A stretch of 64,000 nt of DNA from Actinomadura latina NBRC 106108 (GCF_001552195.1 NZ_BCQS01000005.1:310001-374000); one strand, 5' to 3'. Counted from the stretch's first letter, positions 25,350 to 34,176 are shown. Made by a program: numbers and translations. The notes: generated by a model from the sequence alone, not told the origin.

Positions 25350-26047
25350 GGGAGGTCCAGGTCGGCCATCACCGGGCGGTGGTCCGTGGCCGCCGGGTAG
25401 TCCCGTGCGATGGCCTCGTCCGTCGGGACGCCGGAGGCTCTTGCCTGGATTGCGGGGTCGGTGAAGATCGCGTCTATGCGGCGGGTGGGGTTGCGGGACG
25501 AGAAGGTCAGTTCTTCGCCGGTGGGGGCCTTCTCGTAGGCGTCGCGGAAGTGTTCTGTCAGGCGGGTCCAGGAGTCGCCGCCCGGTTCTTCGTTGACGTC
25601 GCCGGCCAGGACGACCGGGGCGCCGTAGCGGATGCGGGCCCGGTCGAGGTGGGTGAGGATCTCGTCTACGTGGCGGCGGCGCGGGCCGTCTTTCAGGTCC
25701 AGGTGGGTGCTCGCGGCGATGAGGCGGGCGCCGCCGGCCTCCACGACGGCGATCGCCAGGCCGCGGCGGTGCAGATCGGGGTCCGGTGTGAGCAGGTGGA
25801 ACTCGCGCGCCTCGCGGCGGACGCGGGGGCCGGTGAGGACGGCGAGCCCGCAGGCCCGCCGTCCCGCCGCGATCCTCATGCCGCAGGCGTGCGCCAGCCG
25901 GCGGCGTTCGAGGCGCCAGGCGCCGAAGCGCGGGACCTCCTGCAGGCACAGCACGTCCGGGGCGATGGCGCGGACGACGCGGGCCACCGCCGCCGCGTCG
26001 TCGCGCAGCGACCGGACGTTGTAGCCGAGCACGCGGACGGCCTCCAC
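25346..26047 (-). CDS. Endonuclease/exonuclease/phosphatase-family hydrolase
   Basis: 233 residues from GTG 26047, two bases after the ROK kinase stop. Catalytic motifs of the EEP (DNase I-like) fold are present in order: VLGYNVRSL (Asn), LCLQEVP (metal-binding Glu), ASTHLDLK, VLAGDVNEE (Asp, Asn), RRIDAIF and ATDHRPVMADL (catalytic Asp-His). There is no signal peptide, so the substrate is cytosolic: DNA, a phosphoester or a sugar phosphate. Co-transcription with glucokinase is likely. The part of the frame beyond 26047 is a shadow of that gene. Confidence 0.88.
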   Translation of the reverse strand: MEAVRVLGYNVRSLRDDAAAVARVVRAIAPDVLCLQEVPRFGAWRLERRRLAHACGMRIAAGRRACGLAVLTGPRVRREAREFHLLTPDPDLHRRGLAIAVVEAGGARLIAASTHLDLKDGPRRRHVDEILTHLDRARIRYGAPVVLAGDVNEEPGGDSWTRLTEHFRDAYEKAPTGEELTFSSRNPTRRIDAIFTDPAIQARASGVPTDEAIARDYPAATDHRPVMADLDLP

Positions 26048-26049
26048 GC

Positions 26050-27018
26050 CTAGACGACCACGTCCTGGAAGGGGCGGACGCGGGCGAGGTCGGCGGCGCC
26101 GACGATGCCGGCCGCCGAGCCCAGCTCGGCGATGCGGATGTCGGGCAGCGGGCGGTGCCCGCGCCCGGTCAGCGCGTCCTCGAACGCGGAGCGGATCGGG
26201 TCGAGCAGCAGATCGCCGGCGTCCGACAGGCCGCCGCCGATGATGAACGCGCCCGGGTCCAGGATGGCGCTGAGGTCGGCGAGGCCCTGGCCGGCCCAGT
26301 GCGCGATGGTGCGGAAGCACTCCAGGGCGGCCTTGTCGCCCTCGCGGGCCGCCTGCGACACCTCGGGGCCGCTGATGCCCTCCGGCCGGCCGCCGCCGAG
26401 CTCCAGCAGCCGGCCCGCCATCGCGGGCGCCACCCGGGCCAGGTCGCGGGCCTCGTGCACGAGGGCGTTGCCGCTGGCGTACTGCTCCCAGCAGCCGCGG
26501 TTGCCGCAGCCGCAGCGCCGCCCGTCCGGGACGACCCGGAAGTGGCCCATCTCGGCGCCGATGCCGAACGCGCCCCGGTACAGCTCGCCGTTGATGATGA
26601 TGCCGCCGCCGATGCCGGTGCCGAGCGCCACCAGGACGAGGAAGTTCTCACCGCGTCCGGCGCCGAACCTGGCCTCGCCCCAGGCGGTCGCGTTGCCGTC
26701 GTTCTCCACGACGACCGGCAGCCCGACCAGGCTCTCGACCTTCTCCTTGATCGGCTCGTCCCGCCAGGCGAGGTTCGGCGCGAACAGCACCGTGGCGCGG
26801 GCCTCGTCGACGAAGCCCGCCGTGCCGAGGCCGACCGCCGACACCTCGTCGTACTTGCCCTTCAGCAGCTCGACGACCTCGGCGATGGTCTCGGCGGTCT
26901 CCTTCGGGTTCGTCGAAGGCGTCGGCCGGCGGACCTTCTCGAGTATCGTCCCGCGGTCGTCGACGACCCCCGCGGCCACCTTGGTGCCGCCCACATCCAC
27001 GCCGATGGTCAGGGCCAT
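26050..27018 (-). CDS. ROK-family glucokinase
   Basis: 322 residues from ATG 27018 with GGAGGAAG upstream. N-terminal ATP-binding GVDVGGTKVAAGVVD, VENDGNATAWGEARFGAG with catalytic Asp, the LGTGIGGGIIINGELYRG loop, the ROK signature with zinc ligands (CGCGNRGCWEQYASG) and FIIGGGLSDAGDLLL are all intact. Length and motifs match the Streptomyces GlkA type, which phosphorylates glucose with ATP and mediates carbon catabolite repression there; that regulatory role is not visible in this sequence. It heads a two-gene unit with the EEP hydrolase. Confidence 0.93.
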   Translation of the reverse strand: MALTIGVDVGGTKVAAGVVDDRGTILEKVRRPTPSTNPKETAETIAEVVELLKGKYDEVSAVGLGTAGFVDEARATVLFAPNLAWRDEPIKEKVESLVGLPVVVENDGNATAWGEARFGAGRGENFLVLVALGTGIGGGIIINGELYRGAFGIGAEMGHFRVVPDGRRCGCGNRGCWEQYASGNALVHEARDLARVAPAMAGRLLELGGGRPEGISGPEVSQAAREGDKAALECFRTIAHWAGQGLADLSAILDPGAFIIGGGLSDAGDLLLDPIRSAFEDALTGRGHRPLPDIRIAELGSAAGIVGAADLARVRPFQDVVV

Positions 27019-27163
27019 GTAACGCTTCCTCCTCCTCGCGCGCCCCGGCTGGAGCCACTGCCGCACTACCCGATGCCGGCGGTTCGGCGCGGTCCCGTGC
27101 GCACACCGCCGTTCCCATCATCCCCCCGCCACCGGCGTGCACGGTATCGCCTCCCGGCCGCGT

Positions 27164-27598
27164 TCAGCGCTCGACGTGCCGCTTGAGGCCCTTGAGCGCG
27201 GAGTCGATGATGCGCTTCTCGCCCTTGCGCTTCACCATGCCGATCATCGGGATGCGGACGTCCACGGCCAGCTCGTAGGTCACCTCGGTGCCGCCGCCCT
27301 CCTCGGCCAGGGCGTAGGTGCCGTGCAGGCCGGTGACGACCGTGCCCGGCTCCACCAGCTTCCACGTCACCCGGTCGTCGCCCTCCCAGGTGTAGGCGAG
27401 CCCGACGGTGTCGCTGAACGGGCCGCCGTCGAAGGTCAGCCGGCCGCGCCTGGCGCGGCCGTCCTCCCCGGTCTCCTGCACGGTGAACTCGCGGATGCCG
27501 CTCGCCCACTCCGGGTAGGCCTCCAGGTCGGCGATCACCGCCATGATCTCGGCCTTCCCGGCCTTGACCGTGATGGATGAACTCGTGCGGTCCGCCAT
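27164..27598 (-). CDS. SRPBCC-family lipid/polyketide-binding-like protein
   Basis: 144 residues. The helix-grip fold is suggested by ITVKAGKAEIMAVIADLEAYPEWASGIREF at the N-terminus, TYEWEGDD-like strands in the middle and a long C-terminal helix (IDSALKGLKRHVE). It is the positional and sequence match of mycobacterial TB16.3 (Rv2185c), annotated as polyketide cyclase/dehydrase-like. No catalytic residue is evident; such proteins often carry hydrophobic ligands. ATG 27598 is preceded by GGAGGGAGACGC. Confidence 0.88.
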   Translation of the reverse strand: MADRTSSSITVKAGKAEIMAVIADLEAYPEWASGIREFTVQETGEDGRARRGRLTFDGGPFSDTVGLAYTWEGDDRVTWKLVEPGTVVTGLHGTYALAEEGGGTEVTYELAVDVRIPMIGMVKRKGEKRIIDSALKGLKRHVER

Positions 27599-27662
27599 CT
27601 GCGTCTCCCTCCGGCTGTCCTCGGGCCCGCGCCCGGACCCGCTGTCGCTCCGACCGTATCCG

Positions 27663-28430
27663 TCACACCGTCAGCACGTGCGGAACACCGCGGGCGCGGA
27701 AGTGCCCGACGTTCACGCACTCGGTGCGGCCGATCCGGGTCCGGCTCGCGAGCGGCTGGTGGACGTGCCCGAACAGCACGTACCTCGGCTGCGTCCGGTG
27801 GATCGCGTCCAGGATCGCCTCGCTGCCCCGCTCGAACCGGCGCGCCACGGTGTCGTACAGCAGGTCCGGGACGGCGGGCGGGATGTGGGAGCACAGCACG
27901 TCCACCTCGCCGACGGCCTCCACCTTGGCGGCGAAGGTCTCCTCGTCCAGCTCGTAGGGGGTGCGGTACTCGGTGCGGAGGCCGCCGCCGACGAACCCGA
28001 ACCGCAGCCCGCCGATCTCTGTGGTCTCCCCGTCCAGAACGTGGTGGCCGTCGCGCAGGTGCGGGCCCCACATGCGCGGGACGTCGACGTTGCCGTACGT
28101 CAGGTACGCCGGCGACGGCATGGCGGCGAACAGCTCCGCGTACTGCCGGTCGACCGCGCGCTCGATGTGCGGCCACGCGTCGCCCTCCAGCGACGCCCAC
28201 AGGCCCCGGGAGAACGCGCGGGCCTCGTCGAAGCGCTTCTCGGTCCGCAGCGCGATGAAGCGGCCGGCGTTCTCCTCGCCGAACAGGTCGGCGAAGATCC
28301 CCTGCCCGTGGTCCTGGTAGTCGATGAAGAGGATCAGGTCGCCCAGGCAGATGAGGACGTCGGCACCGTCCGCCGCGCTCGTCAGGGCCTCCGCGCGGCC
28401 ATGGACGTCGCTCACCACGTGGATCCTCAT
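27663..28430 (-). CDS. Metallophosphoesterase
   Basis: 255 residues. Di-metal motifs of the calcineurin-like fold: VVSDVHGR (Asp, His), CLGDLILFIDYQDHG (Asp), LTYGNVDVPR (Asn), LCSHIPP (His) and LFGHVHQP (His, His). Asp in place of the usual His follows the Asn (GNVD rather than GNHD), a common variation. No signal peptide, so it is cytosolic; the substrate may be a nucleotide or phosphoester. The gene looks leaderless: TAGAGT lies six bases before ATG 28430. Confidence 0.9.
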   Translation of the reverse strand: MRIHVVSDVHGRAEALTSAADGADVLICLGDLILFIDYQDHGQGIFADLFGEENAGRFIALRTEKRFDEARAFSRGLWASLEGDAWPHIERAVDRQYAELFAAMPSPAYLTYGNVDVPRMWGPHLRDGHHVLDGETTEIGGLRFGFVGGGLRTEYRTPYELDEETFAAKVEAVGEVDVLCSHIPPAVPDLLYDTVARRFERGSEAILDAIHRTQPRYVLFGHVHQPLASRTRIGRTECVNVGHFRARGVPHVLTV

Positions 28431-28436
28431 GAACCG

Positions 28437-28442
28437 ACTCTA
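28437..28442 (-). promoter_or_regulatory. -10 box TAGAGT of the phosphoesterase
   Basis: On the minus strand TAGAGT is followed by CGGTTC and ATG 28430: leaderless spacing of six bases. Confidence 0.5.
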
Positions 28443-28496
28443 ATGGGGCGGACCGGCCGGGAAAACGGGCGGGTCGGCGCGTGCCGGCGGGCCGGG

Positions 28497-29192
28497 TCAG
28501 CCGGTCGCGGCGGACACCAGCGAGCGCCACTCCCGGACGAGGGCCGGGTCGACGGGGGCGTCCCAGGCGCCGTCCGGGCGGACGGCGGTGCCCACGTGGA
28601 AGGCCGTGACGCCCGCGGCGGCGAGGACCGCGACGTGCTTGCGGCGCAGCCCGCCCCCGGCCATGATCATCCCGGCCGCGCCGGGGTCCTCGGCCGCGCG
28701 CCGGACCAGCACGCCGACGCCGGCGTCCACGCCGCGCGGCGAGCCCGCCGTGAGGACGGTGTCGAGCCCGCCGCCGAGATGCCGGACGGTGCGCCACGCC
28801 TGGACGGGGTCGGCGGCGTGGTCCAGCGCGCGGTGGAACGTCCAGGGCAGCGGGGCGGCGACGGCGGCGAGCTTGCCGGTGGCGGCCGCGTCGACCTGGC
28901 CGGCGGAGTCGAGGAAGCCGAGCACGAACCCGTCCGCGCCCGCGTCCGCGAGGTCGGCGGCGGCCCGCCGGAGCCGGTCCAGCTCGGCGCCGCTCGTGCG
29001 GAACCCCGCGTTGGCGCGCAGCATCACCCGCAGCGGCAGCTCCGTGACCGCCCGGACGGCGGCGACGAGGTCGGGATCGGGGGTGAGCCCGTCGGCGGCC
29101 ATGTCGGCGACGACCTCGATCCGGTCGGCGCCGCCCTGCTGGGCCGCCCGCGCGTCGTCCGCGGTCAGCGCGATCACTTCGAGCAGCGACAT
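28497..29192 (-). CDS. cutC: CutC-family protein
   Basis: 231-residue TIM barrel. EVIALTADDARAAQQGGADRIEV and ADGLTPD at the N-terminus, PLRVMLRANAGFRTSG, DGFVLGFLD, FHRALDH and KHVAVLAAAGVTAFHVGTAVR are the CutC signatures. The first block usually reads LCxxLxxGGLTPS; here it is VVADMAADGLTPD, a mild variant. The family was named for copper homeostasis, though its biochemical role is uncertain. It stands alone, divergent from fadD with a 237-bp gap. Confidence 0.9.
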   Translation of the reverse strand: MSLLEVIALTADDARAAQQGGADRIEVVADMAADGLTPDPDLVAAVRAVTELPLRVMLRANAGFRTSGAELDRLRRAAADLADAGADGFVLGFLDSAGQVDAAATGKLAAVAAPLPWTFHRALDHAADPVQAWRTVRHLGGGLDTVLTAGSPRGVDAGVGVLVRRAAEDPGAAGMIMAGGGLRRKHVAVLAAAGVTAFHVGTAVRPDGAWDAPVDPALVREWRSLVSAATG

Positions 29193-29429
29193 GGCTTTCC
29201 CCCGAACGGCGTCCGTTGTGCGAGCGGGACAAGCGTAGGCGACGGGAGGGCCGCCGCCACGGGACGCCGGGCGGTCTTTGCCGTGCCGTTAACCCCCCGG
29301 GGTGCGGTTCGCCGCGAGGCGGGCATGATGATCGGACGGGCGAAATCCCTACTCATAGGTATCATTCGGGTGCGGAGAAGCCTCCGGAGACTTCCCGCCG
29401 ATCTGGCAGACCGACAACAGGAGTGGGCC

Positions 29430-31232
29430 GTGCGCGAGTTCAGCGTCCCCGCGATGGTGGAGGTCCCCGACTCCGCCAATCTCACCGACGCGCCCTTCAC
29501 GAGGGCCGCCGAGGAACCCGGCACGATCGTGGCGCGCCGCAAGAGCGGCTCGGGAGACCTCCCGGCGTGGAGCGCGGTCACCGCGGCCGAGTTCGCGGCC
29601 GAGACGGCGGCCGTCGCCAAGGGCCTGGCGGCCGCCGGGATCGAGTCCGGCGACCGGGTGTGCCTGCTGTCGCGGACCCGCTACGAGTGGACCGTCCTCG
29701 ACTACGCGATCTGGACGGCGGGCGCGATCTCCGTCCCCATCTACGAGACGTCGTCCGCCGAGCAGATCGAGTGGATCGTCGGCGACTCGGGCGCGAAGGC
29801 CGTGTTCGCCGAGACCGCCGACCACGTGGCGCGGGTCGCGGAGGTCCGCGACCGGCTGCCCGGCCTCGCGCACGTGTGGGAGATCGACGCGGGCGGGGTC
29901 GAGGACGTCGTCGGGCTCGGCGCGGACGTCGGCGACGACGTGGTCGAGGAGCGCCGCCGGTCCCGCACCGCCGCGGACGTCGCCACGCTCGTCTACACCT
30001 CCGGCACGACCGGGCGCCCCAAGGGCTGCGAGATCACCCACGGGAACCTCGTGTCGACCGCCCGCAACGCCGTGCAGGGCGCGATATCCGAGGTCGCCGT
30101 CGAGGGCAGCTCCACGCTGCTGTTCCTGCCGCTCGCGCACGTGTTCGCGCGGCTGATCGAGGTCGCGACGATCGAGGGCGGCATCATCCTCGGGCACAGC
30201 GACATCCCGAACCTGCTGCCCGACCTCGCCTCCTTCCAGCCGACGTTCCTGCTGGCCGTCCCGCGCGTGTTCGAGAAGGTCTACAACGGCGCCGAGCAGA
30301 AGGCCGCGGCGGACGGCAAGGGCAAGGTCTTCAAGGCCGCGGCCGAGACCGCGGTCGCCTACAGCCGCGCGCTGGACGCGGGCCGCCCCGGCCTCGGGCT
30401 CAGGGCGAAGCACAAGGTCTTCGACATCCTCGTGTACGGCAAGCTGCGCGCGGCGGTCGGCGGCAAGGTCGAGTACGCGGTGTCCGGCGGGGCGGCGCTG
30501 GGCGAGCGCCTCGGGCACTTCTTCCGCGGCGTCGGCATCACGATCCTGGAGGGCTACGGGCTCACCGAGACGACCGCGCCCGCCAGCGTCAACCGCCCCA
30601 CCGCCATCAAGATCGGCACGGTGGGCCGGCCGATCCCGGGCGTGGACATCCGCATCGCCGGCGACGGCGAGGTCCTCGTCCGCGGCATCAACGTCCTGCG
30701 CGGCTACTGGAACAACGAGGCCGCCACCAAGGAGGCCCTGGAGGACGGCTGGTTCCACACCGGCGACCTCGGCTCCCTCGACGAGGACGGCTTCCTGAAG
30801 ATCACCGGCCGGAAGAAGGAGATCCTGGTCACCGCGGCGGGCAAGAACGTCGCGCCCGCCCCGCTGGAGGACCGGCTGCGCGCCCACCCGCTGGTCAGCC
30901 AGTGCCTCGTCGTCGGCGACGGGCGCAAGTTCATCAGCGCGCTCGTCACGCTGGACGAGGAGGCGCTCACCCCCTGGAAGGCCCAGCACGGCAAGCCCGC
31001 GGCGATGACCGTCGAGGAGCTGCGCCGCGACCCCGACCTCGTCGCCGAGATCGAGGCCGCGGTCGCCGAGGCCAACAAGTCGGTCAGCCGCGCGGAGGCG
31101 ATCAAGAAGCACGTCATCCTCGGCGTCGACTTCACCGAGGAGGCCGGCCACATGACGCCGAGCCTGAAGGTGAAGCGCAACGTCGTGCTGAAGGACTTCG
31201 CGAACGAGATCGAGGCCCTCTACACCGCGTAG
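29430..31232 (+). CDS. Long-chain fatty acyl-CoA ligase (FadD15 type)
   Basis: Activates fatty acids to acyl-AMP and then acyl-CoA. 600 residues from GTG 29430, with AGGAG seven bases upstream; the very long open frame before it is a shadow of minus-strand genes. Motifs: P-loop LVYTSGTTGRPKGCEITHGN, FLPLAHVFARL, GGAALGERLGHFFRGVG, GYGLTETTAP and DGWFHTGDLGSLDEDGFLKI with the GRKKEILVTAAGKNVAP hinge and C-terminal catalytic Lys region (MTPSLKVKR). The gene holds the position of mycobacterial fadD15 (Rv2187), next to pimB in that genome. The product is probably peripheral to the membrane. Confidence 0.95.
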   Translation: MREFSVPAMVEVPDSANLTDAPFTRAAEEPGTIVARRKSGSGDLPAWSAVTAAEFAAETAAVAKGLAAAGIESGDRVCLLSRTRYEWTVLDYAIWTAGAISVPIYETSSAEQIEWIVGDSGAKAVFAETADHVARVAEVRDRLPGLAHVWEIDAGGVEDVVGLGADVGDDVVEERRRSRTAADVATLVYTSGTTGRPKGCEITHGNLVSTARNAVQGAISEVAVEGSSTLLFLPLAHVFARLIEVATIEGGIILGHSDIPNLLPDLASFQPTFLLAVPRVFEKVYNGAEQKAAADGKGKVFKAAAETAVAYSRALDAGRPGLGLRAKHKVFDILVYGKLRAAVGGKVEYAVSGGAALGERLGHFFRGVGITILEGYGLTETTAPASVNRPTAIKIGTVGRPIPGVDIRIAGDGEVLVRGINVLRGYWNNEAATKEALEDGWFHTGDLGSLDEDGFLKITGRKKEILVTAAGKNVAPAPLEDRLRAHPLVSQCLVVGDGRKFISALVTLDEEALTPWKAQHGKPAAMTVEELRRDPDLVAEIEAAVAEANKSVSRAEAIKKHVILGVDFTEEAGHMTPSLKVKRNVVLKDFANEIEALYTA

Positions 31233-31237
31233 CCGCG

Positions 31238-31264
31238 GCGGATCAGCGGATCAGCGGATCAGCG
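31238..31264. repeat. Three 8-bp direct repeats between convergent genes
   Basis: GCGGATCA is repeated three times in a row between the fadD stop and the SDR stop; the last copy overlaps the SDR stop codon. Confidence 0.7.
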
Positions 31265-31918
31265 GAGGGAGGCGACGGCGTCCTCGACCGGGGTGCCGCC
31301 GTTCAGCAGGTCGAGCGTGCGGCGGCGGACGCCGGGGGCGTCGAGCAGCGCCACGATGACCGCCGCCACGTCGTCGCGGGTGACCGTGCCGTGCCCGATC
31401 GGCGGCTCCTCCAGCCGCACCAGCCCGGTGCCCGGCTCGTCGGTGAGCCCGCCGGGGCGCAGGATCAGCCAGTCGAGCGCGGCGCGGTCCCTCAGGTCGT
31501 CCTCCGCCTCGCCCTTGGCCTTGATGTAGGCGTCCCAGACCTCGCCGCGTCCGGGCGCGGCCTTCTCGCCTGCGCCCATCGCGGAGATCTGCACGAAGCC
31601 GCGCACGCCGGCGCGTTCCGACGCGTCCGCCACCAGCACGGACGCGGCGCGGTCGACGGTGTCCTTGCGGGCGGCGCCGCTGCCGGGCCCGGCGCCGGCG
31701 GCGAACACGACGGCGTCCGCGCCCGCCAGGTGGCCGGCGACCGTGGCCGCGTCCGCGGACTCCAGGTCGCACACGACCGGTTCGGCGCCGGTGTCCCGGA
31801 TGTCGGCCGCGTGGTCCGGATTGCGGATCATGCCGCGTACGGCGTCGCCCCGTGCGGCCAGCAGCCGGGAAAGCCGCAGCGCGATCTTCCCGTGCCCGCC
31901 CGCGATCACAATGTCCAT
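31259..31918 (-). CDS. NAD(P)-binding atypical SDR
   Basis: 219 residues. The N-terminal Rossmann motif IAGGHGKIALRLSRLL (GxxGxxG) and the NAD(P)H-binding fold of NmrA/YwnB-type atypical SDRs are clear: AEPVVCDLESADAATVAGHL, GADAVVFAAGAGPGS, VRGFVQISAMGAGE, WLILRPGGLTDE and TVTRDDVAAVIVALLD. The usual SDR Tyr-xxx-Lys pair is represented by YIKAKGEAE. Role unknown: possibly a quinone or flavin reductase or an NADPH sensor. TACGAT lies six bases before ATG 31918, suggesting a leaderless transcript. Confidence 0.88.
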   Translation of the reverse strand: MDIVIAGGHGKIALRLSRLLAARGDAVRGMIRNPDHAADIRDTGAEPVVCDLESADAATVAGHLAGADAVVFAAGAGPGSGAARKDTVDRAASVLVADASERAGVRGFVQISAMGAGEKAAPGRGEVWDAYIKAKGEAEDDLRDRAALDWLILRPGGLTDEPGTGLVRLEEPPIGHGTVTRDDVAAVIVALLDAPGVRRRTLDLLNGGTPVEDAVASLR

Positions 31919-31924
31919 GCCGCG

Positions 31925-31930
31925 ATCGTA
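31925..31930 (-). promoter_or_regulatory. -10 box TACGAT of the SDR gene
   Basis: On the minus strand TACGAT, six bases (CGCGGC), then ATG 31918. Leaderless spacing. Confidence 0.5.
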
Positions 31931-32042
31931 GGACGGCCGGCGGCCGGACGCGCGCGGACGCGGCCGGTGAGGTCGGACCTCACCGGCCGCGTTTCCGGGA
32001 GCCGGCGGCGGCCGTCCGGACGTTCCGGACGACGGGACCGGG

Positions 32043-33506
32043 TCAGCGGCGGCGCTTGCCCGTGGTGCGCGCGCCCTTGTTGATGGCGGTGACGGCCTGC
32101 TGCATGAGCTGCTCGCCCATCACGTTGATGAAGTCGCCGTGGTCGGTCACCGGGTCGTGGCCCGACTCGGGGAAGCTGTCCAGCGCGAAGGCGAGGGGCT
32201 TGGCCGGCAGCTTGTAGGCGATGGTCATCCGCAGCTGCGGGACGGCCTTGGTGCCCTGCGGGCAGGCGCCCGTCCGCGCGTCGGGGAAGACGATGTGGTC
32301 GCGGTGGTTGGCGCTGTCGGTGTTCTGCCCGTCCCAGCAGCTCGGGAAGTTCAGGACGCGCTCGACCTGGCTGCCCTGCGGGCAGAGCGGGTACTTGTCG
32401 GTGAACGCGCGGTTCTCGAAGCCGCTGCACGTCCACGACGCGTGGGCGTTCTTCAGGCCGTTGGTCACGGACTTCGCGTCACCGGTGGCGACCCGGATGA
32501 ACTGCGGCATCGCGCTCACCTTGGCGCGGGGGTTGCCGAGGAACTGCAGCTTCACGCTGGCCGGGGTGACGATGCTGCCGACGTTGCCGTCCGCCGTGCT
32601 CTGCTCGGCCCGGTCCGAGGCGTCCTGGCCGTCGCGGAGCCGGATCACCGGCCAGAAGTAGGCCGACTTGTCACCGTTCGTGCACGTCGTCCCGGCCGCG
32701 GCGAACGTCTCGTCGGTCGAGAACGCGTTCGTGTCGAGGTTGCCGACGTAGTCGTGGATGTGGTGCGCGCCGTTCACGACGCCGGGCGCCGCGAGCACGT
32801 TGTCGGGGTTGCTGTGCGCCTGGCCCTCGTTCACGCCGCAGTTGGACGCGAACACGCCGGTGGACGCCTGGCGGGTGCGGCGCGGCTGCCGGACACGGGG
32901 CGCCTTGCGGATGTCGACGAACTGGTCGGCGCGCAGCTCCGGGTTGGGCGGCGGCTGGTTCCCCTGGTCGCCGTTCCCCTGGTCGCCGTTCTGGCCGTCG
33001 CCTTGGCCACCGTTGCCCTGGTCACCGTTCTGGCCGTCGCCCTGGCCACCGTTGCCCTGGTCACCGTTCTGGCCGTCGCCCTGGCCACCGTTGCCCTGGT
33101 CACCGTTCTGCTGGCCGTCGCCCATCTGGCCGCCGTCACCCATCTGACCGCCGTCACCCATCTGACCGCCGTCACCCATCTGACCGCCGTCACCCGGCTG
33201 GCCGCCGCCCGCCCCGCCGGTCGGCTGGGCGGTCGGCTGGGCGGTCGGCTGAGCGGCCGGCTGGGCGGTCGGCTGGCCGTAGCCCTGGCCGCCGTTCTGC
33301 TGACCGCCGTTCTGCTGACCGCCGCCCTGCAGGTTGGGAATGCCGTTGCCGGCGGCCGGCTGTCCGGGGTAGGCGGCCGGGTTCGCCGCCTTGCTCGTCT
33401 GCACGCCGTTCGGCTGGCCCACGGCGCCGGGGGTCTCCTGGCAGGCCGTCGCGACCAGGGCGAGCGCCGGGATCATCACGGCGAAGGCTTTCGTCTTTCG
33501 TCCCAT
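32043..33506 (-). CDS. DUF1996-domain secreted lipoprotein with repeat-rich linker
   Basis: 487 residues from ATG 33506, GGGAGA upstream. The N-terminal lipoprotein signal is MGRKTKAFAVMIPALALVATAC; Cys after LVATA is the probable lipid anchor. Residues about 40-190 are Gln/Gly/Asn/Asp-rich with two in-frame tandem arrays. The rest (about 205-480) is the DUF1996 fold: ASNCGVNEGQAHSNPDNV, HHIHDYVGN, YFWPVIRLRDG, NFPSCWDGQNTDSANHRDHIVFPD, LRMTIAYKLP and GHDPVTDHGDFIN. Conserved His and Asp suggest a metal-dependent or carbohydrate-acting enzyme; no activity is established to my knowledge. It lies downstream of the DUF4142 gene. Confidence 0.88.
   Translation of the reverse strand: MGRKTKAFAVMIPALALVATACQETPGAVGQPNGVQTSKAANPAAYPGQPAAGNGIPNLQGGGQQNGGQQNGGQGYGQPTAQPAAQPTAQPTAQPTGGAGGGQPGDGGQMGDGGQMGDGGQMGDGGQMGDGQQNGDQGNGGQGDGQNGDQGNGGQGDGQNGDQGNGGQGDGQNGDQGNGDQGNQPPPNPELRADQFVDIRKAPRVRQPRRTRQASTGVFASNCGVNEGQAHSNPDNVLAAPGVVNGAHHIHDYVGNLDTNAFSTDETFAAAGTTCTNGDKSAYFWPVIRLRDGQDASDRAEQSTADGNVGSIVTPASVKLQFLGNPRAKVSAMPQFIRVATGDAKSVTNGLKNAHASWTCSGFENRAFTDKYPLCPQGSQVERVLNFPSCWDGQNTDSANHRDHIVFPDARTGACPQGTKAVPQLRMTIAYKLPAKPLAFALDSFPESGHDPVTDHGDFINVMGEQLMQQAVTAINKGARTTGKRRR
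32985..33190 (-). repeat. Two coding tandem arrays in the DUF1996 linker
   Basis: An array with a 39-bp period (three near-identical copies, about 32990-33107, encoding GDGQNGDQGNGGQ-type units) adjoins an 18-bp array (four copies, about 33120-33190, encoding GGQMGD). Both periods are multiples of three, so length changes keep the frame. Confidence 0.85.
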
Positions 33507-33543
33507 GGAAAAGGTCTCCCTTTGCGGGGTGGGAATGTGCGAA

Positions 33544-34176
33544 TCAGTGCAGGGCACGCCTGGGTACCAGGCCGGTGCTCTCCAGCAGCGAAATGTGCGT
33601 GTTCACGAATTTCATACCGCTTTCGATGAACGACCGCATCACGGTGTTCTCGGTCTGCGCGCGGGCCTTGGCGAGGAGCTGGAACACTTGCCCGTGCGCG
33701 GCGCGGAGCCGCAGCACGAAGGTCTTGTCGTAATCGGCCCCGAACTTGCCCGACAATTCTCTCAGCCAGCTCTTCTGCGACCCATTGGGTTCAACGGGGA
33801 GGAGTACGCCCAGCTGCTGCGCGACGGCGCGGGTAGCGGTGTCCAGCTGCAGGTGCTGGGCCGCGATGATGCCGGCGACCTCCCGCACTCTGGGGGCCGC
33901 GGCACGCTGCTGGGCCTGCTGGCCTGCGGGCATCTCCCACAGGTTGGCCTGCCTGACCTTGACGAGAACCGTTCTGTCCAGGGCGCTCAGCCGTCCCCAC
34001 TTGGTGTTCACGGTGCCGCCGAGGCTAGCCGCGCCGCTGGTGGGGACGCCGACCGGGTTCATGACGACCACGAAGGCGGCCGTCACGGCGGCTACGACCG
34101 CCAGAACCAGGAGCAGGCGTCCGCCGCCCAGGCGCGGGAGTCTGCGCACCCCGGCCATTCCGTAAGCCTTCCCCAT
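33544..34176 (-). CDS. DUF4142-domain exported protein
   Basis: 210 residues from ATG 34176, AGGAGG nine bases upstream. One hydrophobic signal/anchor (GRLLLVLAVVAAVTAAFVVVM) is followed by an all-helical DUF4142 domain (ferritin-like four-helix type): LSALDRTVLVKVRQANLWEMPAGQ, AGIIAAQHLQLD, YDKTFVLRLRAAHGQVFQLLAKARAQTENTVMRSFIESG and the terminal FVNTHISLLEST helix. The conserved His residues could bind metal, but no function is established. It precedes the DUF1996 lipoprotein by 37 nt and probably shares its transcript. An A-rich tract upstream (34284-34291, T8 on plus) may be part of its promoter. Confidence 0.86.
   Translation of the reverse strand: MGKAYGMAGVRRLPRLGGGRLLLVLAVVAAVTAAFVVVMNPVGVPTSGAASLGGTVNTKWGRLSALDRTVLVKVRQANLWEMPAGQQAQQRAAAPRVREVAGIIAAQHLQLDTATRAVAQQLGVLLPVEPNGSQKSWLRELSGKFGADYDKTFVLRLRAAHGQVFQLLAKARAQTENTVMRSFIESGMKFVNTHISLLESTGLVPRRALH

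Noticed and set aside
27543..29429. Very long open plus-strand frame running into fadD
   Set aside because: It is antisense to the SRPBCC, phosphoesterase and CutC genes and has the Arg/Gly/Val-rich composition of a GC-rich shadow frame; a ribosome site and motif start fix fadD at 29430.
32831..33193. Frames in the DUF1996 repeat region (for example Thr/Val/Arg repeats on minus)
   Set aside because: Tandem repeats keep all frames open; only the DUF1996 frame continues into a conserved domain and signal peptide.
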